Assembly (NCBI RefSeq): GCF_001929375.1
Contig: NZ_MSGO01000005.1
Location: forward strand, 146,280 to 210,279
Direction: 5' to 3'
Source: Actinomyces oris
GTDB lineage: Bacteria; Actinomycetota; Actinomycetes; Actinomycetales; Actinomycetaceae
Length of the DNA stretch: 64,000 nucleotides
The notes below the pieces were generated by a model, which was not told the DNA's origin, ran no database searches, and was given only the letters and a program-made list of their open reading frames with translations. The number at the start of each line of letters is the position of its first letter. Within the stretch, counting starts at the first letter, position 1. This document shows, piece by piece, positions 26,322-34,875 of this stretch. Both the position numbers and the translations under genes were made by a program.

Positions 26322-27272
26322 TCATGGGCCGCGCTGGATCAGGGCGGCGAGCTGCTCGGGGGCGGCAGTGATCTTGAACAGCTCCGGGGTGAGCGTCTGG
26401 TCGGCGGCGATCTGCTCGGCCAGGCGGCCGGCTCGGGTGGGGTTGGTCAGCAGCCAGACCACCTGCGGGTAGTAGCCGTGCTGGGCCTGGAAGGTGCCGC
26501 TGGCCAGGTGAGCCTGGTAGTCGTGGCACTTGGCCAGCAGCCGCGCTGGATGCTCGGTGTCTAGGTCGACCTCGAGGAGCCAGTGATCTTCTGCGCCTGT
26601 GTCTGTCGCCGTGATTGCTTCCAGATCCGGCTTGAGCCAGCCCAGCGCCCCACCGAGCCGCAGCCAGGAGCGCCAGCAGGCCGGCTCGGTACGCAGCCGA
26701 GCCAGGTGCCCACCGACGGCGTGGATGGCCTGCTCGATGACGACCCGCGCCTGCGTGATCGCCAGCGTATGAGTGAGGAACAGCGGCGACGGCTCCTGAA
26801 AGCGTCGCCGCGATCCACGCCCTTGCCCCTCGCATGTCAGGCGCTGCCCCGCTGTTGTCAGGTACCAGACGTACCCCGCCGAGCCGGCCCGCGAGCCACC
26901 AATCCGCCGCGCCAGATGAGCAACCAGCCTCAGTCCGTGCTGGCGTCGCAGCCGCCGACTGGTCTGGCGCAGCGCCGAACGGGCCGAACCGTACTGCCTC
27001 GACAGCTCGGTGATCTGCGCCAGCTGGCGGGTTGTGGCATAGCGATGAGCCGCCAGCAGCGCCAGCAGCTCGCGATCGGTGGCATCAAGCTGCTCGGCGA
27101 TCGCCTGCAGCTGGGCGCGGCCAATCCGGGCCGGAACCTGGCGCTGAGACTTCGCTGCCTCTGTCTTCGCTGCTGCCTTCATCGTCGTTGGTGTCGTTGT
27201 GGACGTCGGCACTACCAGACCGGTGCCTGTCCCGACGCTCGCGTATTCCAATGTCGATATCGCTGTGTTCAT
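26322..27272 (-). CDS. Replication-relaxation family protein
   Basis: A 316-residue protein matching the Replic_Relax family found on actinobacterial plasmids and integrative elements. An N-terminal winged-helix region (RELLALLAAHRYATTRQLAQI) is followed by YVWYLTTAGQ and HTLAITQARVVIEQA. The core motif KPDLEA...WLLEVDLDTEH resembles a nuclease-like fold, then comes YPQVVWLLTNPTR. The family is linked to plasmid replication and DNA relaxation, but its chemistry is not settled. The ATG at 27272 follows AAGGAGG at good spacing. A second ATG at 27299 would add nine residues (MTITKEETA). The open frame extends upstream to 27584 without convincing protein character. Confidence 0.82.
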   Translation of the reverse strand: MNTAISTLEYASVGTGTGLVVPTSTTTPTTMKAAAKTEAAKSQRQVPARIGRAQLQAIAEQLDATDRELLALLAAHRYATTRQLAQITELSRQYGSARSALRQTSRRLRRQHGLRLVAHLARRIGGSRAGSAGYVWYLTTAGQRLTCEGQGRGSRRRFQEPSPLFLTHTLAITQARVVIEQAIHAVGGHLARLRTEPACWRSWLRLGGALGWLKPDLEAITATDTGAEDHWLLEVDLDTEHPARLLAKCHDYQAHLASGTFQAQHGYYPQVVWLLTNPTRAGRLAEQIAADQTLTPELFKITAAPEQLAALIQRGP

Positions 27273-27602
27273 TGCTGTTTCCTCCTTCGTGATCGTCATG
27301 TGGTTGATCGAGTCGCTGCTGCGAGACAGCGGCTGTGAGGCCGGGGCTGTTGTCAGTGGTGGGTGTGATGGCCACACGGGGCCATCAGTCGCCTCCCGTA
27401 ACCGCGCCGGTGCCGCACCACGACGCCGACAGCCGCGCCTGCTCGCTGCAGCGATGCGTCGACCGGCTCGTCTCCCGACGCGTCTTGGCAAGCCAGTGGT
27501 GGAGACAAGCGCAGGGGCCAGATAGGGGCGATACTTCGCAGCGAACTTCGCAGCCCCAGTGGTGGTCTGACGCGCCGCGGGCACTCTCGATCCCTCCGCC
27601 CG
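27273..27602. other. Intergenic region between coupling ATPase and replication-relaxation genes
   Basis: 330 bp without a convincing gene. Its proximal end holds the ribosome site of the replication-relaxation gene. An in-frame upstream extension exists but is Arg/Ala/Pro-biased and lacks a ribosome site. No strong hairpin or repeat was seen. Confidence 0.4.
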
Positions 27603-29915
27603 TCATGCCGTTCCTCCGCTCCGCCTATCTGGCCGACGGCCAAACACCACACCAGCCGTCGAGCCAGGTACGCCGTTCACTGGCCCGCTGTCTCCGCCCG
27701 TCACTTCTCCCCCACGGCCATCCGGGGCGTCGGTAGCACCGGCCAGCGTCGGTCGAGCCGCCGCATCATCACTGGTATCGCCCGGGGTACTGTCGTTCTG
27801 TCCGAGCCGCGCGAGCAGGGCGGCCTCAGTCTGCGCGGCGTCTTGGCCGTAGCGCGCCTGGCTGCTCGCGCGCAGTGCCAGGGCGTCCTGGGTTGGTGGC
27901 AGGGTGGTGGCTTGGCACCAGGGGTTCTCCCGCCCGTGGTGCAGGGTGCGCGCGTAGACACCAAAGCGCGGCAGCAGCTGGAAGTCGGCCGCCTCCAGGT
28001 CAATTGCCTGACGGGCCAGCTCGGTCGCGTCCGCCGCGCTCAGGGAGAAGATGATCTTGTTGCGCGCATTGGCATCGATCCCCGCCTTGAGCACCGCAGG
28101 CAGCTGCCCGCGGTACTGATGCGCCAGGTGGAAGGCCACCCCCAGTGACCGGGCCTGGGCCAGGGCGTCGGCCAGGCTGCCCGGCAGCGACAGGTAGTCC
28201 TGTACCTCATCAATGAAGACACTGACCACGTGCCGCCGTGATGGCTCCACCGCTGCTCGTGCCAGGATGAGTGGCCAGAGCTGGCCCACCAGCAGCGACC
28301 CAAGCAGCCGAGCCGACTCCGCCCCCAGCACCCCCTTGTTGAGACTAACCAGCACAATGCGCCGCCGCGTGAACACCTCCTCCAGGTCGAACGACGGCGC
28401 GGCCTGCCCCAGCGTGGCCCGTAGGTGCGGGCGGATCAGGAAAGGCTGCAGCCGCGTCAGCACCGGCCCGACCCACTGCTGACGCTGCGCCTCACTGAGC
28501 GCCTCATAGGCCGCCCAGAACTGCCCCGTCCCCAGCGGATCCGCCCCCGAGGCGGCAATGAGCCGCTGACGGTAAGCCGTGTTCGTCAGCAAGAGGGGCA
28601 GATCGACCAAGGTCGCTCCCGGCGTGCGGGCCAACGTCACCAGCGCCGCAGAGAGCACCTGCTCCACCCGCACACCCCAGGACTCAGCAAACACCCCCTT
28701 CAACGTCGCCAGCACCGTATCGGCCACCAGCTCCGGCGACGCACCACCACCTAGCACGCCGCCGCCTGATGACGACGCACCACGCGTCGTCTGCGCCCGG
28801 GCCAGTGGGTTGATCCCCACCGGGCGGCTACTGGTCGGGTCGATCACCACCACGTCATCGCGCCGCTGCTCAGGAATCCGCGCCAGAATGTCCGCCACCA
28901 GATCCGTCTTCGGATCGATCAGCAGCACACCCCGACCAGCGTGAATGTCCGCCAACGCTAGATGCGCCAAGGCGGTGGACTTACCAGCCCCCGTCGGCCC
29001 CAGCAGCACCGTGTGATAGAGCGCATCACCAATCGAGATACCAAGGCGCTCACCCGCCTGATCTGCCACCCCCGTGGCAAACGCCCGCTGCGTCTCACGC
29101 GCCTGAGGCAGCGCCAGCACCCGCGGATGAGCCGACGGCGTCGCCGGAAGCACCCCCTCACCCACCGGCCAGCCCGCCATCGCCATAATCTCTCCTGCAC
29201 CAAGCTCCAATCCGGGCCGCCACGGCCGCCGCACCCCGTCAAGCTTGGCGGGGTGCTCCGTGCGGGCGCGCAGCCGCACCCCCGGCCCCTCTAATAGGCG
29301 CAGCGCCCCCAGCAGCCCCTGCAGCAGCGTCCGCTGGCGCAGCGGCGAGGCCGCCCGCACCCCCAAGCGCAGACAGACTGCTGCTCGATGCCGCCCCACC
29401 TGTGCCTTTAGTCGCCGACCCCGCTCACCACTAAGAGATGGAATCGGTACGAGGCCGAGCAGCTCCAGCCAGCCCTGCGGCTCCACCCGCCCACACGCCT
29501 CCGGGCTAAAGCGCCGCCCCAGCTGCAGCTGCACCACCAGCTCCTCGTCTTTAGCCGTGGTTGCTAAGGCGGCTAGGACGGCCCGTACCACTGCGCTTAG
29601 GCGCTCCGCCGCCAGTCCCGCCCCGACCGGGCGGGCCGACACCACCACCGCCTGATCCACCGCTCGCCGCGAGAAGCCACGAGACACCCGGCAGCCCGGC
29701 ACCAGCTCACGCACCACCCTCGCCAACCGCTCACCCGCGCTCGAGCCCACCACCCAGACCGCCTGACCGCTTGAGGCGCGCAGCTCCAGCACCACCCGAC
29801 CCAGCGAACCGTCCGCCAGAATGCGCTCCACCAGCCCGACCGCCGTGTCCTGAGCGAGCGGCAGAGCAAAGCGGAGTTGGTGCCACACCAGGGGGCGAGC
29901 GGAGCGGGCCATCAC
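27603..29915 (-). CDS. VirD4/TraG-like type IV coupling ATPase
   Basis: A 770-residue ATPase expected to bring DNA to a conjugation channel. An N-terminal domain of ~290 residues precedes Walker A GPTGAGKST (residues 306-314), then LLIDPKTDLVADIL, VVVIDPTSSRPVGINPL, and Walker B VFIDE (566-570) followed by VQDYLSLPGSLADALAQARS, as in TraG/VirD4-like and related HerA/FtsK proteins. The last ~90 residues are acidic and disordered. No clear N-terminal membrane helices are seen, unlike VirD4, so membrane attachment may need a partner. The GTG/ATG start overlaps the stop of the small upstream ORF and has a GGGAGG site. Confidence 0.85.
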   Translation of the reverse strand: MMARSARPLVWHQLRFALPLAQDTAVGLVERILADGSLGRVVLELRASSGQAVWVVGSSAGERLARVVRELVPGCRVSRGFSRRAVDQAVVVSARPVGAGLAAERLSAVVRAVLAALATTAKDEELVVQLQLGRRFSPEACGRVEPQGWLELLGLVPIPSLSGERGRRLKAQVGRHRAAVCLRLGVRAASPLRQRTLLQGLLGALRLLEGPGVRLRARTEHPAKLDGVRRPWRPGLELGAGEIMAMAGWPVGEGVLPATPSAHPRVLALPQARETQRAFATGVADQAGERLGISIGDALYHTVLLGPTGAGKSTALAHLALADIHAGRGVLLIDPKTDLVADILARIPEQRRDDVVVIDPTSSRPVGINPLARAQTTRGASSSGGGVLGGGASPELVADTVLATLKGVFAESWGVRVEQVLSAALVTLARTPGATLVDLPLLLTNTAYRQRLIAASGADPLGTGQFWAAYEALSEAQRQQWVGPVLTRLQPFLIRPHLRATLGQAAPSFDLEEVFTRRRIVLVSLNKGVLGAESARLLGSLLVGQLWPLILARAAVEPSRRHVVSVFIDEVQDYLSLPGSLADALAQARSLGVAFHLAHQYRGQLPAVLKAGIDANARNKIIFSLSAADATELARQAIDLEAADFQLLPRFGVYARTLHHGRENPWCQATTLPPTQDALALRASSQARYGQDAAQTEAALLARLGQNDSTPGDTSDDAAARPTLAGATDAPDGRGGEVTGGDSGPVNGVPGSTAGVVFGRRPDRRSGGTA

Positions 29916-30109
29916 GGGGCACCTCCCGGCGCGGAGGAGACAGCAGGGTTAGTCGCTGGCTTGGTTGCTTCATCCTTCGTCGCCATCTGCCGCGCCAGTG
30001 CCAGCACGATCCGCGCCACCGCCCGGTGATCCATGCCGCTTCGCCGCACCGGCACCAGCTGCACTCGCCGCGATGAGCCTGGGCGACCACCAGGATGCAG
30101 GGCCATCAT
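29912..30109 (-). CDS. Small protein translationally coupled to the coupling ATPase
   Basis: A 65-residue ORF with a good GGAGG site 5 nt before its ATG. Its TGA overlaps the start of the coupling ATPase. The sequence is basic at the N-terminus, with a short helix (DHRAVARIVLALARQMA) and an Ala/Pro-rich tail. No known domain was recognised. Coupling and a strong ribosome site make it a likely real gene whose product acts with, or sets translation of, the ATPase (inference). Confidence 0.55.
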   Translation of the reverse strand: MMALHPGGRPGSSRRVQLVPVRRSGMDHRAVARIVLALARQMATKDEATKPATNPAVSSAPGGAP

Positions 30110-30549
30110 GGCTGCCTCCTGGCGGGAAGGTGTTCGCCCTGGTCACCGCCAGTGGGATGAGGAGAGCGACGCCGACGGGAACGTGTCCGCTGCGTCTTGT
30201 CGTCAACTGGCCAACTCGAGCACTGCTCAGCCCGCTCCGACCGACGTCGCTGCTCACGCTGGCCAGACCGATTGTGACCACCGTGAGTGCTGGGCTCCCT
30301 CACCACTCCCGTCGGCTGCGCCACCAGCGCACTGCCAGCCAGGCGGCGGCGCTCACGGCGAGCAGCCCGACGAGCCAGGGCCAGCTGCTTTGCACGATGA
30401 CGACGATCCACCTCAGCCCCATCGCGATCAGGAGCAGGCCGACGCCGCATCGCAGCAGGCTGCCGGGCAAAGAACGCCTCGAATCGCTCATCATCACCAT
30501 CTCCTCGAAGACTGCGAATTGGGTACTTGTCCCGCCACGGCCGACTCAT
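30106..30549 (-). CDS. Arg-rich hypothetical protein, coupled ORF
   Basis: A 147-residue ORF whose ATG overlaps the stop of the methyltransferase (ATGA) and is preceded by a near-perfect AAGGAGG at 6-7 nt. Its stop overlaps the next start. The first ~35 residues (MSRPWRDKYPIRS, then DERFEAFFARQP) look protein-like. The rest is Arg/Ser/Gln-rich with poorer third-position GC bias and overlaps a membrane-protein frame. Either it is real over its whole length, or it is mainly a short leader peptide that keeps ribosomes moving to the nested ORF. No domain was recognised. Confidence 0.45.
   Translation of the reverse strand: MSRPWRDKYPIRSLRGDGDDERFEAFFARQPAAMRRRPAPDRDGAEVDRRHRAKQLALARRAARRERRRLAGSALVAQPTGVVREPSTHGGHNRSGQREQRRRSERAEQCSSWPVDDKTQRTRSRRRRSPHPTGGDQGEHLPARRQP
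30300..30494 (-). CDS. Small two-helix membrane protein nested in another frame
   Basis: A 64-residue ORF with strong third-position GC bias. It has two hydrophobic helices (LLRCGVGLLLIAMGLRWIVVIVQ and WPWLVGLLAVSAAAWLAV) and a basic C-terminus. GAGGAG lies 6 nt before the ATG at 30494, although several alternative starts cluster there. It lies wholly inside the 147-residue ORF in a different frame. On composition it is the better candidate for a conserved protein, and it could supply the membrane anchor that the coupling ATPase lacks (inference). Confidence 0.5.
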   Translation of the reverse strand: MMSDSRRSLPGSLLRCGVGLLLIAMGLRWIVVIVQSSWPWLVGLLAVSAAAWLAVRWWRSRREW

Positions 30550-31370
30550 CGCAGGACCTCCTTGCCGTTACCGCCAGCGCTGTCATCTCGGTCATCACCA
30601 CGGGACGCACCAGCCACCACCGTCTGCACCGACTCCGTCCGCTCCGTTGCCGTGGTCGGTGTCTCGGCCTCTGCCTCGCACGCCCGCTCGCTGTACCGCG
30701 GCACGGCAAAGCCGGGGATACGGATGTCGCTCTCTACTTGGTCGCCCCACACCGCCCAGGGCTGGTTCGACTCAGGCCGCCTACGGGCAAACAGCTCCAG
30801 GTACGGCCCAGGGCTGACCCGCTCGATAATGGCGAACTGCTCCGCTGGCTTGTGCGAGTGCTCTTGTACGGGGGCGTTGAACCAGGTCGGCTGGGAACGC
30901 GAACCCAGCGGGGCTCTCCCCCGTGTGCAGAACAGCAGCTGCTCGGTGGCATTGCGCAGCTGGTAACGACCACCCAGGCCAAGGCGGAACTTCACCCAGG
31001 TCAGTGGGCTGCGCACCGTAAAGCCCCAGGCCTCAGCCACCTCATACGCCCTCGGCAGCAAGGCATTCGTCGTCCACAGCCACAAGTGGGCATCACGGGC
31101 CGCCAACGCCCCCACCGGCAGCGCCTTGATCCGCGCCAGACTCATCGTCCGGTAGTGCTTCTCACCACTCTGCAGTGGCCAGGGCGGATCGACCAGGATG
31201 GTGGCAAAGCCACCAGGCGGCAGACCAGGGATGGCGGGCGATGAGCCAGCACTGGTCGCCGTCACACCACCGTTCTGACTTACCACTGCGCCAGCCTGTC
31301 TGGCCGCCGCACCTCGTCGAGCCCCCGCTCCCCCAGTGCACGCTCGTCTTGTCTGTTTTGTCTGCTGCAT
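30546..31370 (-). CDS. MT-A70 family adenine-specific DNA methyltransferase
   Basis: A 274-residue protein with the catalytic DPPW motif (ATILVDPPWPL), then WLWTTNALLPRAYEVAEAWGF and LTWVKFRLGLGG, the MT-A70/IME4-type arrangement. A final conserved segment reads KPAEQFAIIERVSPGPYLELFARR. It should add a methyl group to adenine N6. It may protect the element from host restriction or mark its DNA, as is common for methyltransferases in mobile elements. No partner nuclease is adjacent. The ATG follows AAGGAGG. The first ~50 residues are low-complexity. Confidence 0.88.
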   Translation of the reverse strand: MQQTKQTRRACTGGAGARRGAAARQAGAVVSQNGGVTATSAGSSPAIPGLPPGGFATILVDPPWPLQSGEKHYRTMSLARIKALPVGALAARDAHLWLWTTNALLPRAYEVAEAWGFTVRSPLTWVKFRLGLGGRYQLRNATEQLLFCTRGRAPLGSRSQPTWFNAPVQEHSHKPAEQFAIIERVSPGPYLELFARRRPESNQPWAVWGDQVESDIRIPGFAVPRYSERACEAEAETPTTATERTESVQTVVAGASRGDDRDDSAGGNGKEVLR

Positions 31371-31681
31371 GATGCCCCTCCTTTTTGTTCATACGTGCTA
31401 TTTGCTCCGGACTATCCCACTGCCAGCTTTTCGCACTTCGGCAGCCGGGTGCCCTTATCCCATACATTCCACGAACACTCGCGTGTTGCAAGGCCTCCAG
31501 ATTCACTATTACCAAGCGACGCGACACGTGCCGTTCTTGAGCCGTTTCTGTGGTGCCACCCCAGCGCACAAAATGGACACACACGCCATTTAGTGGCCAC
31601 GAAAGTCGGTGCTGTAGTTTTTGCAACAAGCGGGCGAAACGACGCAGCATGTGGATGGAGAATGGAGACGAACGCTCACGG
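31371..31681. other. Intergenic region upstream of the methyltransferase
   Basis: 311 bp between two leftward genes. It is AT-richer than its flanks and carries the ribosome site of the methyltransferase at its left end. No reading frame with protein character was found; an internal promoter is possible. Confidence 0.35.
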
Positions 31682-32320
31682 CTACCGCTCGTCCGACCGC
31701 GCCGGTCGCTGCTGCGTGCACCGCGTGGGGCGCGGCCGCGGCGGGCGACGCGAGGGCGAGTGAGCCGGCCAGGTGGGACGGGCCGTACCAGCCACCGACT
31801 GACCACTGTTGCCGTCACCATCCGATGCATCCGGCACCGCTCCAGGAGACGTGCCGTCACGGTCATCACCACCGTCGGTGCCGTGAGCTCTGCCGGTGGA
31901 TGTAGACGCCGCTGCCTCCCGCACTGCCTGCTCGTTGTCCTGCAGCACCTGGGCCATTGCTGCCTGCATGGCCCGGCCGGCTTCTTGGCGCTGTTGGCTC
32001 AGCTCACTGCCCAGGGCCAGGGCGGCTGCCCAGGAGGAGCTGGCCGGTACGCCTGGCGCTCCTGCTGCTCTGGCCGCCTGGTGTGCGGAGCGCCAGCTGG
32101 CTGCGACCTCACCGGCGAGCTGACCAGCCTGGTAGCTGCTCGGCAGCGCGGCGGACAGCGAGAGCGGCGGCTCACCCATGGGCACCGGCTGACTCGCTCC
32201 GCCGGGTGGGACCTCCCGCCAGGCTGCCAGGCCGTCGCGCATCCCGTGGGCGAACGCCCAGCCGGTTGCGCCCACTACCGCCAGACCGATGAGGGCCAGG
32301 ATCCCGATTACGACCGTCAT
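31682..32320 (-). CDS. Small membrane-anchored hypothetical protein
   Basis: A 212-residue protein with an N-terminal transmembrane helix (VVIGILALIGLAVVGATGWAFAHG). A Gln/Ala-rich helical segment follows (residues ~60-135, including LGSELSQQRQEAGRAMQAAMA), then a long Asp/Gly/Arg/Pro-rich tail. No known domain was recognised. The ATG has GGAGG at 7 nt. Its place in the leftward operon ahead of the coupling ATPase suggests a transfer or maintenance role (inference). Confidence 0.6.
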   Translation of the reverse strand: MTVVIGILALIGLAVVGATGWAFAHGMRDGLAAWREVPPGGASQPVPMGEPPLSLSAALPSSYQAGQLAGEVAASWRSAHQAARAAGAPGVPASSSWAAALALGSELSQQRQEAGRAMQAAMAQVLQDNEQAVREAAASTSTGRAHGTDGGDDRDGTSPGAVPDASDGDGNSGQSVAGTARPTWPAHSPSRRPPRPRPTRCTQQRPARSDER

Positions 32321-32337
32321 GATGAAACCTCCGAAGA

Positions 32338-32398
32338 TGAGAAGAGATGAGAGAAGAAGAGAAGGAAGCGGAGAGAAGAACGTGAGGAGAAGAAGCGG
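32338..32398. repeat. Homopurine/homopyrimidine tract between two element genes
   Basis: About 60 bp of almost uninterrupted A/G on the + strand (repeated GAAGA/GAGAA units), which means C/U-rich in the leftward mRNA. A shorter similar tract lies at about 32721-32750, before the next upstream gene. Confidence 0.6.
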
Positions 32399-32409
32399 CG
32401 CCCCTGGGG

Positions 32410-32709
32410 CTACAGCTGCCCGATCCGCTGCCCAGCGCCCAGGGCGTATCCCGTGATGATCGCTTCGTAGAACTGAGCACCGCCGGGAGCGATGCGGGTC
32501 TGGGCCTCGGCCTGGGTGACCAGCGTGGCGATGTTGGTCAGGACTTGAGAGGTCAGGAAGGCCCGGGCCTGCTCGGCCTGGGCCGCTACTTCTGCCTGGG
32601 CGGCGACCTGCTCGATCTCCCGCCTGGTCACCCGGGCCTGGCCATTGCCCAGCACCACCCCCATCCGAGTGCGCTGGGGCGAGAAGAGACTGAGATTGGT
32701 AGAAGCCAT
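32410..32709 (-). CDS. Small hypothetical protein, first gene of the leftward element operon
   Basis: A 99-residue protein. Residues 25-60 form an Ala/Gln/Glu-rich helix (REIEQVAAQAEVAAQAEQARAF), followed by a short C-terminal region ending GYALGAGQRIGQL. No domain was recognised. The ATG has AAAGGA about 8 nt upstream, after a pyrimidine-rich leader. It lies at the head of the leftward operon and is divergent from the gene at 33278. Confidence 0.6.
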   Translation of the reverse strand: MASTNLSLFSPQRTRMGVVLGNGQARVTRREIEQVAAQAEVAAQAEQARAFLTSQVLTNIATLVTQAEAQTRIAPGGAQFYEAIITGYALGAGQRIGQL

Positions 32710-33277
32710 GAGAAGAGTCCTTTCGAGAAGAGAGGAAGGAAGAGAGAACGACGGCCGGGGCTGCCGCTCTGGGCGGAGCGGGCCGCGCTACCTGCCACTA
32801 GCCGCGCTAGACCAGCGTTTTCTGCCGGTCTGGCCCTGGGCTCGTGGCGTTGGTTAGAACGGTAGGCAGGCCGCGCCGCAGTGCCGTCAAAGTTGGAAGA
32901 AAGTTGGAAAAGAGGGCTCACTCAGGCATCCACCACTGACGCACCCGAGCAGCTACGAGTCGGCCCCTCGCGGTCGGCAGGCCAGCGACTGCGGCAAGGA
33001 GCCAGTCCGCCAAGCCAGGAGCAGACGGCTTGCCTCTGTTCTTCGGCTCCCCCGCTATATCTCCTGGTTTGTTCCGACCTCTCGGTCTAGGCTGGCTTGC
33101 GGCCCGTCCCGTCTGCCGACGACTGAGTTACCACCCATGACTGGCCCGTCGCGGCAGGCGCCTCACCAGCACCGGCACCGACCTCTCGGGCAGCTCCTCG
33201 CTGCCCCGCCCCAGCGACTTCATCTCTGCCTATCCCCGCACCAGCTCTGCCCGTACTCCCCTCAAGGAGGCTTGCTC
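32710..33277. other. Divergent intergenic region with short repeats (possible control or origin region)
   Basis: 568 bp between divergent element genes. It contains a tandem repeat AAAGTTGGAA (32889-32898 and 32900-32909) and a 12-bp direct repeat CCGACCTCTCGG (33074-33085 and 33178-33189, 104 bp apart). No coding frame was supported. A transfer origin or operator cluster would be expected in this position, but neither can be identified from sequence alone. Confidence 0.45.
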
Positions 33278-34273
33278 ATGTCCCGCGCTCGTCTCGATGC
33301 CGATGACGCTGCTTCCTTGCTGCGTGAGCTGGCGTGGCTGCGCAAGCGCGGTGGGTTTACGGCGGCGCGGCTGGTGCACGCCCCGATCGTCGATGAGGTG
33401 CTCCGGGGTAGCCTGGAGGACTCCTTTGAGCGGCTGCGTCACCGCTTTGTCTCGGCTATTCACAGCCTGAGTGAGAGCGGGAGTGAGCAGGATGAGCCGC
33501 TGGTAGGTGTGCTGCTGGCAGCCTTCGCCCTCAGCCCTGAGACGGCGGGTAGTGGCAGCCTGCTGGAGCGGCGACGAGCCATGGCGACCCGCTTGGGGTG
33601 CAGCATGGAGACGATCGCGTCGCGGGAGGAGGCCGGCCTGCGCCTGCTGCACAGCCGCCTGGTGGCCGGGCGTTACGCCCAGGCACCGCTGGTGCTGGAT
33701 GTGCCGGAGATGCACGGTGGGATCGTCTATGAGGAGACCACTACCCTCATCGTGGTGGAGCAGCGTCGGTGGCGGGGCACGGTGGAGCACTACCGGCTGG
33801 CCAACATGGCCGGCGAGCTGGACTTCGTCACCATCTCGCGCTCCTACCCCGCCCATGTCACGGCGCAGCCGGGCGGAGAGTTCAGCGTCAACAGCCGTCC
33901 CGTCGAAGGGGCTGGGTGGAACGACCACTTCTGGCACATCGACCCGGCCACCGGTAGGCGCACGCCGATGCACGACGCGACGCGCTACGACCTCGCCTTC
34001 CGCCTCGAGCCCCTGCCGGGTGAGGAGCCCACCACGCCGATCTCCTTGGCTAGCCGGGCCTTCCACGCCCGCTCACTGCTGGCCACCATCCAGGTACGCT
34101 TCATCGGGGAGGTGCCGTCCAGCATCTGGCAGTTCACTGGGGCTAGCCCCTTCGCCCGTCCCCAAGCCGCCAACCAGTACAACCGCACACACCTGGACGC
34201 CCAGCAGCGTGCCACCCTCACCCAGCGCGACGTCCACGGCGGGCTGTTCAGCGGGTTCGGGTGGGAGTGGTGA
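33278..34273 (+). CDS. Conserved actinobacterial element protein with HTH-like segment
   Basis: A 331-residue protein with AAGGAGG 7 nt before its ATG. Around residues 100-130 (ERRRAMATRLGCSMETIASREEAGLRLL) it has a helix-turn-helix-like pattern. The C-terminal half contains DPATGRRTPMHDATRYDLAFRLEPL and ends with GGLFSGFGWEW, which recalls a group of actinobacterial DNA-binding proteins with a WEW terminus (memory of the family, not a search). Probably a regulator of the element, read divergently from the transfer operon. Confidence 0.6.
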   Translation: MSRARLDADDAASLLRELAWLRKRGGFTAARLVHAPIVDEVLRGSLEDSFERLRHRFVSAIHSLSESGSEQDEPLVGVLLAAFALSPETAGSGSLLERRRAMATRLGCSMETIASREEAGLRLLHSRLVAGRYAQAPLVLDVPEMHGGIVYEETTTLIVVEQRRWRGTVEHYRLANMAGELDFVTISRSYPAHVTAQPGGEFSVNSRPVEGAGWNDHFWHIDPATGRRTPMHDATRYDLAFRLEPLPGEEPTTPISLASRAFHARSLLATIQVRFIGEVPSSIWQFTGASPFARPQAANQYNRTHLDAQQRATLTQRDVHGGLFSGFGWEW

Positions 34274-34875
34274 AGAGAGTATCCACGAGGTTGCGCCCCA
34301 CCTTCGTCGTTACCATCGCGTGACAATCGGTTGTGCACTCCTACAATGCAAAGAACCTCGAAACTGCCCGTGACCTGCGAAGTTGCGACATCACCAACCC
34401 CTTCCTCCTGCTAATGTAACAGACTCAGCGTGGACTACTGTTTCTACCGACCCACAGCGGTATATTGGCTGCATCGACCCCAAGATTTACACATAACCGC
34501 AGCGGAACAGCGTTGAACGCCACGCCGCATCGGGGCACCATCATCCATCAGCAGTAGCGCAAAGGCGGAAGGATATGAGCACCAAGGCACCTACACACCA
34601 GACAGGCACACTGCTTGCCTACTGGATGCTCTTGACCGCCATATTCCGCTGCTGCCGAATGCCTACTATAACCACGTCAGCCTGCACTACAAAGCCACAG
34701 TCGTTGCCATTTGATCATTGCCGCAAACGCATCGATTGTGAAGTGATTTGGCAGGACGATATAAATACCGCCCCACGACGTTGGGGAATGAAGGTGTTAC
34801 CCATCCCTTAATTTATCGGTCGAGTTGATTAATCGTTGGGCACACATAGCCAATCTATGGTATGATAGACGTGTT
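34274..34875. other. AT-rich junction region with a decayed reading frame
   Basis: 602 bp at the start of the AT-rich cargo. One frame (34517-34714) is open for 65 codons with protein-like content (TYTPDRHTACLLDALDRH, then LPNAYYNHVSLHYKATVVAI) but has no start codon, so it may be a gene remnant. A different 78-codon ORF with an ATG at 34575 overlaps it and looks less plausible. TATGAT at 34861-34866 is a promoter candidate for the next gene. Confidence 0.4.

Noticed and set aside
26322..33277. Search for a relaxase and VirB4/TraC-type ATPase
   Set aside because: No HUH histidine triad with relaxase context and no second large Walker ATPase were found, so I do not call the element self-conjugative.
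34575..34811. 78-codon ORF with ATG and nearby AAGGA
   Set aside because: Sequence is Cys/Thr/Pro-scattered and overlaps a more protein-like frame; left as part of the junction region.
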